Below, piece after piece: positions 1 to 9,313 of a stretch of 64,000 bases of DNA. Position 1 is the stretch's first letter. The number at the start of each line of letters is the position of its first letter. The DNA is from an uncultured Erythrobacter sp. Lineage in GTDB: Bacteria > Pseudomonadota > Alphaproteobacteria > Sphingomonadales > Sphingomonadaceae. The stretch is taken from assembly GCA_947488155.1 (NCBI GenBank), contig CANKYK010000001.1, positions 496,001-560,000 of the forward strand, given 5' to 3'. The notes under the pieces were generated by a model. That model saw only the letters and a program-made list of their open reading frames with translations. It had not been told where the DNA came from and searched no databases. The position numbers and the translations under genes are program-made.

Positions 1-66
1 AGCGGCGACCGGAGCCGCGATCATAGTCCCGGCAAGGGCAATTGAGGCAAGAATCATACGGGTCAT
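1..66 (-). CDS. Partial exported protein, N terminus only
   Basis: Only the first 22 codons are inside the window; the gene runs off the left edge. Reading from the ATG at 66-64, the peptide begins MTRMILASIALAGTMIAAPV and has a short positive start followed by a hydrophobic stretch ending in small residues, which is a typical Sec signal peptide. An AGGAG ribosome binding site lies about 7 bases upstream and supports this start. The mature protein cannot be seen, so no function is offered. Confidence 0.6.
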   Translation of the reverse strand, partial: MTRMILASIALAGTMIAAPVAA

Positions 67-255
67 CGGATGTCTCCTATCGGTGATTAATGCGCGCAAA
101 TTGTCGCTCAGCACATGAACAGCAGGTGTCGAAAGGCGCGCTGTCATGGCGGCAAGAGCGATGAGCCGTATCAGCTGTGCGGTATGAGCGACGAGTTGCA
201 ATAACCGCCATATGCAGCAATTTTCGCGCAGTAGCCTACGGCATGATCTACAAAC

Positions 256-332
256 TGGCGCGCCCGGCAGGACTCGAACCTGCTGCCTCAAGATTAGAAG
301 TCTCGCGCTCTATCCAGATGAGCTACGGGCGC
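256..332 (-). tRNA. tRNA-Arg (anticodon TCT)
   Basis: The reverse strand folds as a complete cloverleaf: acceptor GCGCCCG pairs with CGGGCGC, the D stem is GCTC/GAGC, the anticodon stem CGAGA pairs with TCTTG around loop CTTCTAA (anticodon TCT), and the T arm is GCAGG-TTCGAGT-CCTGC. A CCA end appears to be encoded (256-258). The tRNA reads AGA codons for arginine. No integrase or duplicated tRNA end is visible beside it. Confidence 0.95.
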
Positions 333-431
333 GCACGCTCTTTGCAAACACTTTAGCAATCGCAATTCGAAAGCGCATTCGCCCAATAGCGCGCTTTGCG
401 ACGGTGTAAAATCGCGTTAGGCACTTCGGCT

Positions 432-1271
432 ATGAATAACCCGGATAACAATGCGGCCAGCGGGCCGATTGCGACCAGCACAGCACCGCGAACTTTCCGC
501 TATTACGACCTGGTGATGGCCGCCTTTGTGGCGATCCTGCTGCTCTCCAACATTATCGGCGCGGCAAAACTGACCTTCGTCGAAGTGCCATTCTGGCCCG
601 ATGGCATGTGGCCAGCGCCCGATGGGATGTTTATCTACGGCGCCGGGATCCTGTTCTTCCCGCTCGGCTATGTCATCGGCGATATTCTGACCGAGATATA
701 TGGCTTTGCAAAAGCGCGCCGGGTGATCTGGACCGGTTTTGCGGCGATGATCTTCCTCGCCTTTATGAGCTATGTTGTAGTTGGCCTGCCCGCCTTTGCC
801 GGATGGGAATGCGCGGCGAGTTCCTCATTGCAATTTACAGGCAACGGCGAAACAATCCCTGGCGAGATCTGCCAGCAAACCTACGAGTCCGTCTTCGGCA
901 GCACATGGCGGATCGTGATCGCCTCGATCATCGCATTCTGGGCCGGTGAATTCGTTAATTCCTACGTTATGGCCAAGATGAAGGTGTGGACGAAGGGCAA
1001 GGCGCTGTGGGCCCGCACGATCGGCTCGACTGTGGTTGGTCAAGGGGTCGACAGCCTGATCTTCTACCCCATCGCCTTTTACGGCATTTGGAGCACTGAA
1101 GCGGTGATCACCGTGATGATCACCAATTGGCTGCTGAAGGTTCTGTGGGAGGCTTTACTGACCCCGGTGACCTATTTGGTGGTTGGCAAGCTGAAAAAGG
1201 CCGAAGGCGTCGATCTGTTCGATACTGAGACCAATTTCTCCCCCTTTGCGAGTGAGAAACAAGAGGCTTAA
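432..1271 (+). CDS. Queuosine precursor transporter (VUT/YhhQ family)
   Basis: A 279-residue inner-membrane protein of the Vut_1 family, which takes up queuosine precursors such as preQ0 for tRNA modification. At least six hydrophobic spans are visible, with the family-type segments LTEIYG after the second span, GEFVNSYVMAKMK near the middle and STVVGQGVDS before the fifth. The start was put at the ATG at 432 because the protein then begins shortly before a Ser/Thr-rich cytoplasmic leader; an in-frame ATG at 396 is also possible, and neither has a strong ribosome binding site. It stands alone, downstream of the divergent tRNA and convergent with ppx. Confidence 0.85.
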   Translation: MNNPDNNAASGPIATSTAPRTFRYYDLVMAAFVAILLLSNIIGAAKLTFVEVPFWPDGMWPAPDGMFIYGAGILFFPLGYVIGDILTEIYGFAKARRVIWTGFAAMIFLAFMSYVVVGLPAFAGWECAASSSLQFTGNGETIPGEICQQTYESVFGSTWRIVIASIIAFWAGEFVNSYVMAKMKVWTKGKALWARTIGSTVVGQGVDSLIFYPIAFYGIWSTEAVITVMITNWLLKVLWEALLTPVTYLVVGKLKKAEGVDLFDTETNFSPFASEKQEA

Positions 1272-1288
1272 CGCCTCCCTGCCCTAGG

Positions 1289-2827
1289 CTACTCCTGACT
1301 TCCAACGGGCTGGTGCAACGCGCCATCATCGACGATCTCTACGGTGAAATCGACGCCGAGGCGGTCTGAAAGCAACTTCAAATCCTTCTCGGTCGGGATG
1401 CCGAACAGGTCGCGATGGCTGTGCTCCAGCCGTAAGACGAGGCCATTCTCGCCCAGCATCAACCGGCTGACCTGAAGCGAGCGCCGCGAGCGCCCGCCAA
1501 TCCGCCGCGCCAGGCGAATGGCGAGGCCCCAGCACACCGCCTCTTCCAGAGCGTTTTTGGAAGCCAGCGCATGCAATTCGTCTGGTAGATTGCAGTGATT
1601 GCCATTGGCCATACTCGCAGCCGCCAGCATCGCACGCCCTTGCCCATCAATCGCCAGCCAGCGCTTGTGCATCGCCCAATCCACCGCCAGCGGATGGCGC
1701 AAGTTCGGCTCAATCTGCATGCTGGCGAGCGCCAACATGGTCGCGGCCAGCCGCAGCCGTTCCGACCCGTGCTTGCCCAGCGGCGCGGCATCCGCCGTCC
1801 AGCCCGCAATCTGCGTTGCTAAGGTTGGTGGTGCGCCGCGCTGAGCCGCAAACACCGCAACACCGGCTAGCAGAGGATCTTGCTCTTTCCCATGCATCGG
1901 CAGGGCGTCGAACAGCAAGCCTTCCCGTAGGCCCCATGACGAGAAGACGACCCGCTCCGGCTCCAACTGCTCCAACATCGCCTGCAGCAGAACCGCCGCA
2001 TCGGGCAGTTTCTCCGAGCGCATGGTGGAAATCCGGTCAATCGATTTGAGGGTTTCGGGCGACTGATCGGCAAGCCCTTTGGCTAGCGCAACCGCCTCTT
2101 TCTTTGTGAGCTCAAACGCGTGCGGATCGCTCAGCGGATGGCCCCGCTCCTGCATCGCGTAAACGGCCATCGCCCGCCAGGTGCCACCCACCAAATAGAG
2201 CGGCGCTTCAATCGCCTCGCCCCACCCGGCTTTCTTGAGTCTCTTTTGCAGCGCCTTGCGCATGTCAGATTGCTTATCCGCGTGATATTCGGGCAGCCTT
2301 AATGTGCCGAGCGGCAGTGAGGTCGCCTCTCCTGTCTCACCACCTGCTATGCTCACCAGCTCCAGGCTGCCGCCGCCGAGATCGGCAACCACCCCGCAAG
2401 CGCGCGGAAACGCCCCAATTACGCCGTTCGCGCTAAGCCGCGCTTCTTCCTCGCCAGAGATAACTTGCAAATCCAGCCCCAGCGCGCGGACGTCCGCCAC
2501 GAATTCCGGGCCATTTTCGGCATCACGCACAGCGGCGGTGGCAACCGTCTCGATATCCGCAATGCCCAACCCATCGAGCAACAGCACAAAGCGCCTTAGG
2601 CCTCGCATGGCGAGCTCCACCGCCTCATCTGCCAGCCTGCCTGTTTGGGAGATTTCGCGTCCCAGCCGCGCCGTGACCTTTTCATTGAACAACACTGTCG
2701 GCGCCCGCATCGTCCCGCCATAGACCACCAAACGAACCGTGTTCGAACCCACATCGATGATCGCGCGTTCGGCCTTGTTCCCAGAGAACGCCCCCTCGCG
2801 ATCGGCTCGCTTGGCTCTCAATGTCAT
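1289..2827 (-). CDS. ppx: Exopolyphosphatase, Ppx/GppA family
   Basis: A 512-residue protein of the Ppx/GppA phosphatase family (ASKHA fold), which removes phosphate from the ends of polyphosphate or from pppGpp. The N-terminal phosphate-binding segment AIIDVGSNTVRLVVYGG and the second segment GVVADLGGGSLELVSI are clear. The C-terminal third is the helical extension typical of long Ppx proteins. The ATG at 2827 was chosen because it gives an ATGA overlap with the stop of ppk, so the pair is probably translationally coupled. A longer reading frame upstream lies inside ppk and is unlikely to be used. The order synthesis-then-degradation in one operon is common for polyphosphate genes. Confidence 0.9.
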   Translation of the reverse strand: MTLRAKRADREGAFSGNKAERAIIDVGSNTVRLVVYGGTMRAPTVLFNEKVTARLGREISQTGRLADEAVELAMRGLRRFVLLLDGLGIADIETVATAAVRDAENGPEFVADVRALGLDLQVISGEEEARLSANGVIGAFPRACGVVADLGGGSLELVSIAGGETGEATSLPLGTLRLPEYHADKQSDMRKALQKRLKKAGWGEAIEAPLYLVGGTWRAMAVYAMQERGHPLSDPHAFELTKKEAVALAKGLADQSPETLKSIDRISTMRSEKLPDAAVLLQAMLEQLEPERVVFSSWGLREGLLFDALPMHGKEQDPLLAGVAVFAAQRGAPPTLATQIAGWTADAAPLGKHGSERLRLAATMLALASMQIEPNLRHPLAVDWAMHKRWLAIDGQGRAMLAAASMANGNHCNLPDELHALASKNALEEAVCWGLAIRLARRIGGRSRRSLQVSRLMLGENGLVLRLEHSHRDLFGIPTEKDLKLLSDRLGVDFTVEIVDDGALHQPVGSQE

Positions 2828-5007
2828 CCAGTTCCGCCCCTTCGCAGCGACAATTTCGGCACAGCGCCCGCCTCCAATGCGCCCCCACGCCCCGACAGCG
2901 ACGGGTTTGTCATAAAATAACGGTGACAATTAAAAGGCTTAGTATCTGTTACGACACGTTCATAGGAGCCATCGGATTGCAACCACCAGCTTTGCTCTGT
3001 GTCGAGCATATTGGCGAGCAGCACCTGTTGCAGCACCTGATCATGCACGGTGCGATTGGTGATTGGGATCAGCGTTTCGACCCGGCGATCAAGATTGCGC
3101 TCCATCAGATCCGCTGATGCAATATAAACCCGCGCCTCTTCGCCGGGCATCGGCGCGCCATTGGCAAAGGCGTAAATCCGGCTGTGCTCCAGAAAGCGCC
3201 CGATGATCGATTTCACGCGAATATTCTCGCTCAGCCCCGCGATGCCGGGCCTCAGGCAGCAGATACCGCGCACTATCAACTCGACCATAACCCCAGCCCC
3301 GCTCGCTTCGTACAGGCGGTCAATGATCCCCTGATCGGTGATCTGATTGCACTTGATCCAGATTGCGGCGGGCCTGCCCGCCTTTGCATTGGCAATTTCA
3401 GTGTCGATGCGGCTGCCAATCTCATCGCGCAGGTTGATCGGCGCGATCTTCAGCGCCTGCAGCTCGTCCGGCTCTACATAGCCAGTGATGAAATTGAACA
3501 TCTTCGTCGCATCACGAACCAGCTGAGGATCGGCGGTGAAAAACGACAGGTCGGTGTAAATCTTGGCGGTGATCGGGTGATAATTGCCCGTGCCAAAGTG
3601 GCAATAGGTGCGCAGCCCCTCTTCCTCGCGGCGCACGACCATCGCCACTTTCGCGTGGGTTTTCCAGTCGACAAAGCCGTAGATCACCTGAACCCCGGCG
3701 CGCTCCAGCTTGCTCGCCCACATCAGGTTTTGCTCTTCGTCAAACCTCGCCTTCAGCTCAACCACTGCAGTTACCGATTTACCAGCTTCCGCCGCCGCGA
3801 TCAGACCGTTGATGACGGCCGATTGCGAGCCTGCGCGGTAGAGCGTTTGCTTGATCGCCACGACATCGGGATCAGCCGCCGCCTGCCGGATAAAGTCGAC
3901 CACCACTTCAAAGCTCTCGTAAGGGTGGTGAATGACGATGTCTTTTTCGCGAATGGCCGAAAATGCATCGCCATCATGCTCGCGAATACGCTCTGGATAG
4001 CGCGGGCTGTAGCTGTCGAACTTGAGGTCTGGCCGGTCTTCCTCGACAATTTCAGCCAGCCCATCAATGCCGATAATACCATCGGTCTTGATCACTGCAG
4101 CTTCGTGAATTCCAAGCTGCTCGAGCAATATTTGCTCAGCCCGCGGATCAAAGTCCTCTTCAATTTCCAGCTGGATCACGCGGCCACGGCGGCGGCGCTG
4201 GATCGCGCTGCGGAAATAGCGCACGAGGTCCTCGGCTTCTTCCTCAACTTCAATATCGCTGTCGCGCAGGACCCGAAACTGGCCATCGCCTTTGATCGTA
4301 AAGCCGGGGAATAGCATGCTGGCATAGCGCTGGATCAGGCTGGAGATCGAGACATAGATCGCCCCTTCCCCCGGCACCCGGATAAAGCGTGGTAAACCAC
4401 TTGGAATCAGGATCATCTCGATGATCTGCTCCGCATCAGCATCGCGGTTCAGCGTGAACAGCACGCCGGTTCCCTCATTGGCGATGAAGGGAAAGGGATG
4501 CGCCGGATCAAGCGCTTGCGGTGTGATCACCGGCAGGATTTCATCGCGAAAATAGGTCTGAAGCCAGTCCTTTGCATCATCGTTTAGCCGTTGATCCTCA
4601 TCCACCGAAATCCCCGCATCGCTCAGCAAATGATGCAGCTCGCGCCAGCTTCTTTGTTGGTTATCGGAGATCACTTCCAAGCGCTCGCGAATGGCGGAAA
4701 GCTGCTGTGACGGGGTGCGGCCATCGATCGCTGGCCGGGCGATGCCGCGCTGGACTTGACCGACCAGACCCGCCACGCGGATCATCATAAACTCATCGAG
4801 ATTGGTACCAGAGATCGAGAGAAAACGCAGGCGCTCCAGCAGAGGATATTTGGTGTTGTCAGCCTCGGCCAGCACACGCTCATTAAAGCTCAACCAGGAC
4901 AGCTCGCGGTTGAAATAGGCCTCGCCGGAGTGCGGCGACACCGCGTCATCCAGGCCTAGATCGGCGGGCACGTCGTCAGTGCTGGAGATTGGCTGGCTGC
5001 CCATCAT
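2824..5007 (-). CDS. ppk1: Polyphosphate kinase 1
   Basis: A 727-residue enzyme that polymerises the terminal phosphate of ATP into polyphosphate, reversibly. The full PPK1 domain order is present: N-terminal helical domain with NRELSWLSFNERVLAEA near residue 33, the middle domain, then the PLD-like catalytic halves with HHPYESFEVVVDFIRQAA, AIKQTLYR, FGTGNYHPITAKIYTDLS and a C-terminal VYIASADLMERNLDRRVE segment. Length is close to the usual 690-730. It starts a two-gene operon with ppx. Two neighbouring ATG codons (5007, 5004) are possible starts. Confidence 0.95.
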   Translation of the reverse strand: MMGSQPISSTDDVPADLGLDDAVSPHSGEAYFNRELSWLSFNERVLAEADNTKYPLLERLRFLSISGTNLDEFMMIRVAGLVGQVQRGIARPAIDGRTPSQQLSAIRERLEVISDNQQRSWRELHHLLSDAGISVDEDQRLNDDAKDWLQTYFRDEILPVITPQALDPAHPFPFIANEGTGVLFTLNRDADAEQIIEMILIPSGLPRFIRVPGEGAIYVSISSLIQRYASMLFPGFTIKGDGQFRVLRDSDIEVEEEAEDLVRYFRSAIQRRRRGRVIQLEIEEDFDPRAEQILLEQLGIHEAAVIKTDGIIGIDGLAEIVEEDRPDLKFDSYSPRYPERIREHDGDAFSAIREKDIVIHHPYESFEVVVDFIRQAAADPDVVAIKQTLYRAGSQSAVINGLIAAAEAGKSVTAVVELKARFDEEQNLMWASKLERAGVQVIYGFVDWKTHAKVAMVVRREEEGLRTYCHFGTGNYHPITAKIYTDLSFFTADPQLVRDATKMFNFITGYVEPDELQALKIAPINLRDEIGSRIDTEIANAKAGRPAAIWIKCNQITDQGIIDRLYEASGAGVMVELIVRGICCLRPGIAGLSENIRVKSIIGRFLEHSRIYAFANGAPMPGEEARVYIASADLMERNLDRRVETLIPITNRTVHDQVLQQVLLANMLDTEQSWWLQSDGSYERVVTDTKPFNCHRYFMTNPSLSGRGGALEAGAVPKLSLRRGGTG

Positions 5008-5037
5008 CGCCCCATTCTTGAGAGTTTGAATGTTGCT

Positions 5038-5067
5038 GATTTACCGGACATATCCGCGATGTAAATC
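5038..5067. promoter_or_regulatory. Inverted repeat between virB11 and ppk
   Basis: GATTTAC (5038-5044) is repeated inverted as GTAAATC (5061-5067), and a second smaller inverted pair CGGA/TCCG sits inside. The element lies 31-60 bases upstream of ppk and just after the end of the T4SS operon. It could be an operator for ppk or a transcription stop for the operon; there is no T run, so a classic terminator is less likely. Confidence 0.35.
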
Positions 5068-5082
5068 AAGCGCGCAAACTTG

Positions 5083-6132
5083 TCACACCAATGATCGGCA
5101 ATCCGCGATCTGGGTGATCCCGCGCTTGCCATTGGCATCGCGTCCCAGCTGGACGATCACATCAATAACGCTCGCCGCATAGGCGATTGTGTCCGTGCGT
5201 GAGAGCCCAATGCCGGTCTGCATCACCATCAGCGACAATTGCTCAAGCGCGCCGGTCAGACTGTTGGCGTGGATGGTTGAGAAGCTGCCCGGATGGCCTG
5301 TGTTGATCGCCCGCAGGAAGGAAACACTTTCCGCGCCGCGCAATTCGCCCAGCACAATGCGGTCTGGCCGCAGGCGCAGCGCCGCTTGCAGCAGCTCATT
5401 GGCGGTGACCTTGGCCTCGCCAAGCTCACCTTTCACCGCGACCAGGCCAACCGAGTTTTCACCGGGGAATTTGAGCTCTGGCGTGTCTTCCACCATCACC
5501 ACCCGTTCCGCCTGCGGAATCTCGCCCAGCATGGCGTTGAGGAACGTGGTTTTACCCGTGCTGGTGCCGCCTGAGATCAGGATCGTGCGGCGATTGCGGA
5601 TCGCTTCGCGCAGATAAGCAATCGGCTCTTTCTGCGAGTCCGGCATCGGCGTTTCCGGCGCGCTGGTGAGCGGCCCGGCGTCATAAGCATCAAGCGGCAG
5701 ATCAAGCCGCCGGTGGCGGCGGATGGCCATCACCCAATGCTTGCGCGAGGCAGGCGGACCGCAAAACTGGATCCGCGCGCCGTCTGGCAAGGTCGCCCCA
5801 AGCAGCGGATGCTCGCGGTTGATCCCCTGGTGGCTCACGCGCGCCACTTGTTCGGCCAAGCGCTGAACCAGGCGGTCATCAATGTCGGGCGCGTCGATCC
5901 GCTTGAAACCGGGGTCAGAGGCGTCTTCAACCCAGACTTCGCCGGGCTGATTGACCATGATCTCAGTCACGGTGTCCCGATCCAGCCAGCGGCGAAATGG
6001 CGCAAGATAGGCGTCGAGATAGACACTGCGCTCGCCAATAATGGCCGCGCTGGATGCAGGCATAGCCTGCTCGCCGCTCGCCGCTGCGGTTGACCCAGTG
6101 TCGTTGGCCAAAGGATGGATCTCTGCGCTCAT
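5083..6132 (-). CDS. virB11: T4SS ATPase VirB11
   Basis: A 349-residue hexameric traffic ATPase of the secretion-NTPase family that works at the cytoplasmic base of type IV secretion systems. The Walker A motif GGTSTGKT is at about residues 188-195, the Asp/Glu boxes include VVMVEDTPEL and RPDRIVLGELRG (about 255-266), and the His box GHPGSFSTIHAN is at about 279-290. It is the last gene of the operon, 15 bases after virB10. All catalytic motifs are intact, so the ATPase is probably active. Confidence 0.92.
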   Translation of the reverse strand: MSAEIHPLANDTGSTAAASGEQAMPASSAAIIGERSVYLDAYLAPFRRWLDRDTVTEIMVNQPGEVWVEDASDPGFKRIDAPDIDDRLVQRLAEQVARVSHQGINREHPLLGATLPDGARIQFCGPPASRKHWVMAIRRHRRLDLPLDAYDAGPLTSAPETPMPDSQKEPIAYLREAIRNRRTILISGGTSTGKTTFLNAMLGEIPQAERVVMVEDTPELKFPGENSVGLVAVKGELGEAKVTANELLQAALRLRPDRIVLGELRGAESVSFLRAINTGHPGSFSTIHANSLTGALEQLSLMVMQTGIGLSRTDTIAYAASVIDVIVQLGRDANGKRGITQIADCRSLV

Positions 6133-6147
6133 TCGGGCCCGCTCGGC

Positions 6148-7305
6148 TCAGTTTACCGTGCTGAAATCGAGATCGCGCGCGGTGAAGACCCGGATCGGCT
6201 CACCCATTTTCACACGGATTGTCGGGCTGATCGCGCCGTCTTGCTGAGCCGCAATGCTGGCCGCGCCCTGCCCTGCTCCGCCGAGCACAACCGATGCGCC
6301 GCCGCTGCCGATGGCTGACAGACCGCCAACCACAGAGAGCAACATGGCAGAGCCGAACCGGCGGAAGAAGTGGTTGTTCACATCGCCTTGCAGGCCGGTG
6401 GTGCCGTCAAAGGCGACCGCAGGAGAGGCGATGTTAACCGAGACGCCATCGGGACGGATCAAACGGGTCCAAATTACGTAAGCACGCTTTTGCCCCTGCT
6501 GGACGCCGGACTGATATTGCCCGACGAGGCGCGAGCTGCGCGGCACCAGCACTTTCGTGCCGTCAAAGCTGCGCACATCCTGGCTGACGACGGCCCGAAC
6601 GAAGCCCGGCACATCGGTATCGATAGCGGTCTCGAGGATCGCCGGGATCAAGGTACCTTGGGTCACCGTGGTGGTTGGATTAGCCATCGGCTGCGCCTGA
6701 GCAGGAGCGCCGCCTACGCCGCCGATACGGCTGGCAAATTCGCTGGCAGAGCCTACTGCGCCGCCCGGTGCAGAGGTAGCGCCAGCTGTTGCCGCTATAG
6801 GTGCCGGTGCGACGGTTTCACCAAGACGCGCAGCGCCTGCCGCGGCGCTGGCATCAAATACCATGGTCGGCGTCGCGTAAGGATTGGTCGCTGGGCCAGC
6901 CACGCGGTTGGGATTGTTCGAGAATACAGGTGATGGCGCAGGGTCGCTGCGCGGCGCTCTGGCCGGCGCAACCTGCGCGACGTTCACCGGAGCGGCAGCT
7001 CCCGGCGCTCTCGCAGGCGGCGGCGCGCTAGCCACGATCGTAGACGCGGTTTCCGCTGTGCCGGTGCGCGCTGCGTCCATGCTCCACAGCGTAACTGCGC
7101 CAAGGCCAAGGACGATGACCGCACCCAAAGCCAGTCCCAATCCGTCAGATTTGGACGCGCGTTCTGTGACGGCGGGAAAGCCATTGCGGCTGGCAAGATC
7201 GATGATCTCTGCCGACTCGCCATCGCGCGGATCAACATTGGCGTCAGAATTTGCATCCGCGCCGTTTAGCCCCTTCTTGGGCGGCATTCGCATGGCAAGG
7301 CGCAT
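6148..7305 (-). CDS. virB10: T4SS core protein VirB10 (TrbI family)
   Basis: A protein of about 385 residues of the VirB10/TrbI family, which spans from inner to outer membrane and transmits energy in the T4SS core. A short cytoplasmic N terminus is followed by one membrane segment (GLALGAVIVLGLGAVTLW, near residue 60), a Pro/Ala-rich linker, and a C-terminal beta domain with TLIPAILETAIDTDVPGFVR and GMLV-like loops. A good GGAGGTGA site suits the ATG at 7305; a GTG at 7308 would also overlap the virB9 stop. The overlap indicates coupled translation with virB9. Confidence 0.9.
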   Translation of the reverse strand: MRLAMRMPPKKGLNGADANSDANVDPRDGESAEIIDLASRNGFPAVTERASKSDGLGLALGAVIVLGLGAVTLWSMDAARTGTAETASTIVASAPPPARAPGAAAPVNVAQVAPARAPRSDPAPSPVFSNNPNRVAGPATNPYATPTMVFDASAAAGAARLGETVAPAPIAATAGATSAPGGAVGSASEFASRIGGVGGAPAQAQPMANPTTTVTQGTLIPAILETAIDTDVPGFVRAVVSQDVRSFDGTKVLVPRSSRLVGQYQSGVQQGQKRAYVIWTRLIRPDGVSVNIASPAVAFDGTTGLQGDVNNHFFRRFGSAMLLSVVGGLSAIGSGGASVVLGGAGQGAASIAAQQDGAISPTIRVKMGEPIRVFTARDLDFSTVN

Positions 7306-8144
7306 CACTTCACCTCCGTGTTGGTGCTAAGTCGGGCAAGCGCAGCATTATCGTTGAGCGCCCCAAGATCGACCGAGCGGATCGGCCCGGTGTTGGTCAA
7401 AACTGCGCTGTCTTCGCCAGAGCGCAAAATGATCTGTGTCGGCACGCCTTCCACGATCACAGTGTCCCCGCGAACGGTAAAATTGACTGGGCCTTCATCG
7501 CCCTTGTGGTTGGTCGTCAGGATTGCCGGAATGGTCGTGCCATCAGGCCAGGTCAGGAACGTGGTGTCGCCATCATCATAGGCGCGGGTCGGGACCAGTT
7601 CCTTGTCGCCTTCGCTCGCCCATTCAAAATTGAGCCGCGATGGATCGCTCACCACGAATGGATCATTGGCCGCCGCCAATTCCGCTGCGCTGGCGCGTTC
7701 GCGCTCTTCCCGCTCCAGCCGCGCAAGCCGCTCCGCTTCTTCAGCGGCCTCAGCCTCCGGATAGCTAAACTGCAGGACATAGAGCGGCTTGTTGCGCGGG
7801 CTTGCGACCAAATCGAACAGATATGTGCGCTTGGTCGTCACCACAGTCATATTGGTGCTGGCATTGGCCGAAAGCGGCTTCACGAACAGCAGGCTCGCGC
7901 GTTTATTGGGCGTGACCTGCCAGGCTTGGCTGTCGCCAATCGCAACGTTCTCGATCGTCTCGTCATCGCGAAACTTGATCGTGGCTTGGACTTTGGGCTT
8001 GCCAGAAATGCGCACCACCTGGGTCTCATCATAGACCATGGTGACAAGGCGCGAGTCCTGCGCGGCGACAGGCGCAGCGGCGATAGGCATGAGGCCCAAT
8101 GCGAGGGCTGCAAGCGGAAGCCGGAATTTCGGCGCGCGGATCAT
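7305..8144 (-). CDS. virB9: T4SS outer-membrane core protein VirB9 (TrbG family)
   Basis: A 279-residue periplasmic protein with a clear Sec signal peptide (hydrophobic to about residue 25, AAPVAAQ before cleavage). The N-terminal part contains the VirB9 strand pattern (VTMVYDETQVVRI, ATIKFRDDETIENVAIGD), then a charged Glu/Arg-rich linker, and a C-terminal CagX/VirB9 domain with LNFEWASEGDKELVPTRAYDDG. It forms the outer ring of the core complex with VirB10. Its start overlaps the virB6 stop as ATGA. A VirB7 lipoprotein partner was not found next to it. Confidence 0.88.
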   Translation of the reverse strand: MIRAPKFRLPLAALALGLMPIAAAPVAAQDSRLVTMVYDETQVVRISGKPKVQATIKFRDDETIENVAIGDSQAWQVTPNKRASLLFVKPLSANASTNMTVVTTKRTYLFDLVASPRNKPLYVLQFSYPEAEAAEEAERLARLEREERERASAAELAAANDPFVVSDPSRLNFEWASEGDKELVPTRAYDDGDTTFLTWPDGTTIPAILTTNHKGDEGPVNFTVRGDTVIVEGVPTQIILRSGEDSAVLTNTGPIRSVDLGALNDNAALARLSTNTEVK

Positions 8145-9313
8145 CTTGTCGTCTCCGGTTTACGCGAATGTGCGGGACGGAAGCGATTGCCTATCCCGTG
8201 GGTGCGTGACGTAGATGGATTGAGCGGAGCGTTCTGCACGCCTCCGCCTGAACTGGTGGCGAACACGCGGGTCTCGCGAACAGTCGCGCTGCCGGCCGTG
8301 CCCGTGTCATTGGCGGCGGTGATGGTTGTGATCGTCGGCATATCAATCCGGCGTTGGCCAGTCGCGCCAACTGGCGCAGTTTGCGCGTTCCGATTGTCGG
8401 CGACCGTCACTTGCGGCTGAGGCGGCGTGCTTGTCATGTCGCGGCCCTTCTCAACCTCAACATTCTGGGCAAAGCCGAACACCTGCCATCCGGCGACCAT
8501 GGTGGAGGTGACTTTGATCGTCATGATCATCAGCGCCACATGGACCGCACCGACCAGGAAGAACGCCATGGCGGCCTGCTGATCAATCTCGCCCGGTACA
8601 GCTACCAAAGCGGCGAGGATTGGCACGGCAAGCTCCAGCATGATTGATCCGCCGAGTACCGCGAACAGTGGAGTCAGCGCGAGCATCACTACGCCTTTGA
8701 GCCAGCCAACAAACAGGCCGCGTGTGCCATTGAAAAGCGCCATAACTACGAAGATCGGCCCCAGCGCCACGAGCAGTGCGAGGCCAATGCGTGCCGTCAC
8801 AAGCAGGCCGACGGTACCGAGCAGCAGCAGCATAGCGCCGAGCCACATCATGCCGGGCGGCGAGAAAGCGCTGATATCAACCTCACCCGTACTGGCGTCT
8901 TGCACGGCCAGGAACACGATATCGAGCTTGGTCGCGAAGGTCTGCGTTGCGGAGCCGTCGCTATCGGTAAGAATCCCTGCCAGCCAGTCCGGTCCACCAA
9001 TAAAAATGTTCCAGACAAAGCCCTGATAGGCGGCAAAACTGGTCGAAAATGCCAACACTAGTCCTATCGTGAGCATCTTGGGCAACAGCGCACGCACGGA
9101 AATGTTAGAGCGCCCAATCAGCAGGCTGATCCCGAAGAACGCAACATAGAGCGTCAGCAAGATTGTCAGCACCGTCGCCAGCGACCCGCCCGAGGCAAAC
9201 AAGCGCCCAAAGGCGTCGCCCGTCACTTCACTGGCGATGCAATCCACCGCCGTCAAGGCGGCGGCAACGCCAGTGCCCATATTCTCGGCAACAGTGTCGC
9301 AATTGGCCGTCAT
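8141..9313 (-). CDS. virB6: T4SS polytopic inner-membrane protein VirB6
   Basis: A 390-residue protein of the VirB6/TrbL family. It has several hydrophobic spans between about residues 40 and 270, including a YVAFFGISLLIG-type first span and a family-typical LALLVALGPIFVVMALFNGTRGLFVGWLKG region, followed by a soluble Thr/Pro-rich tail. VirB6 is thought to form the inner-membrane channel. Start and stop overlap virB4 and virB9 by four bases each, so it belongs to a tightly coupled operon. Confidence 0.85.
   Translation of the reverse strand: MTANCDTVAENMGTGVAAALTAVDCIASEVTGDAFGRLFASGGSLATVLTILLTLYVAFFGISLLIGRSNISVRALLPKMLTIGLVLAFSTSFAAYQGFVWNIFIGGPDWLAGILTDSDGSATQTFATKLDIVFLAVQDASTGEVDISAFSPPGMMWLGAMLLLLGTVGLLVTARIGLALLVALGPIFVVMALFNGTRGLFVGWLKGVVMLALTPLFAVLGGSIMLELAVPILAALVAVPGEIDQQAAMAFFLVGAVHVALMIMTIKVTSTMVAGWQVFGFAQNVEVEKGRDMTSTPPQPQVTVADNRNAQTAPVGATGQRRIDMPTITTITAANDTGTAGSATVRETRVFATSSGGGVQNAPLNPSTSRTHGIGNRFRPAHSRKPETTR

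Noticed and set aside
259-332. tRNA-Arg as an attachment site for an integrated element
   Set aside because: No integrase, no repeated 3' tRNA segment and no change in gene character were seen on either side.
3184-4314. A 376-codon plus-strand reading frame inside ppk
   Set aside because: It lies fully antisense to a well-conserved gene, and its translation has no recognisable motif or ribosome binding site.
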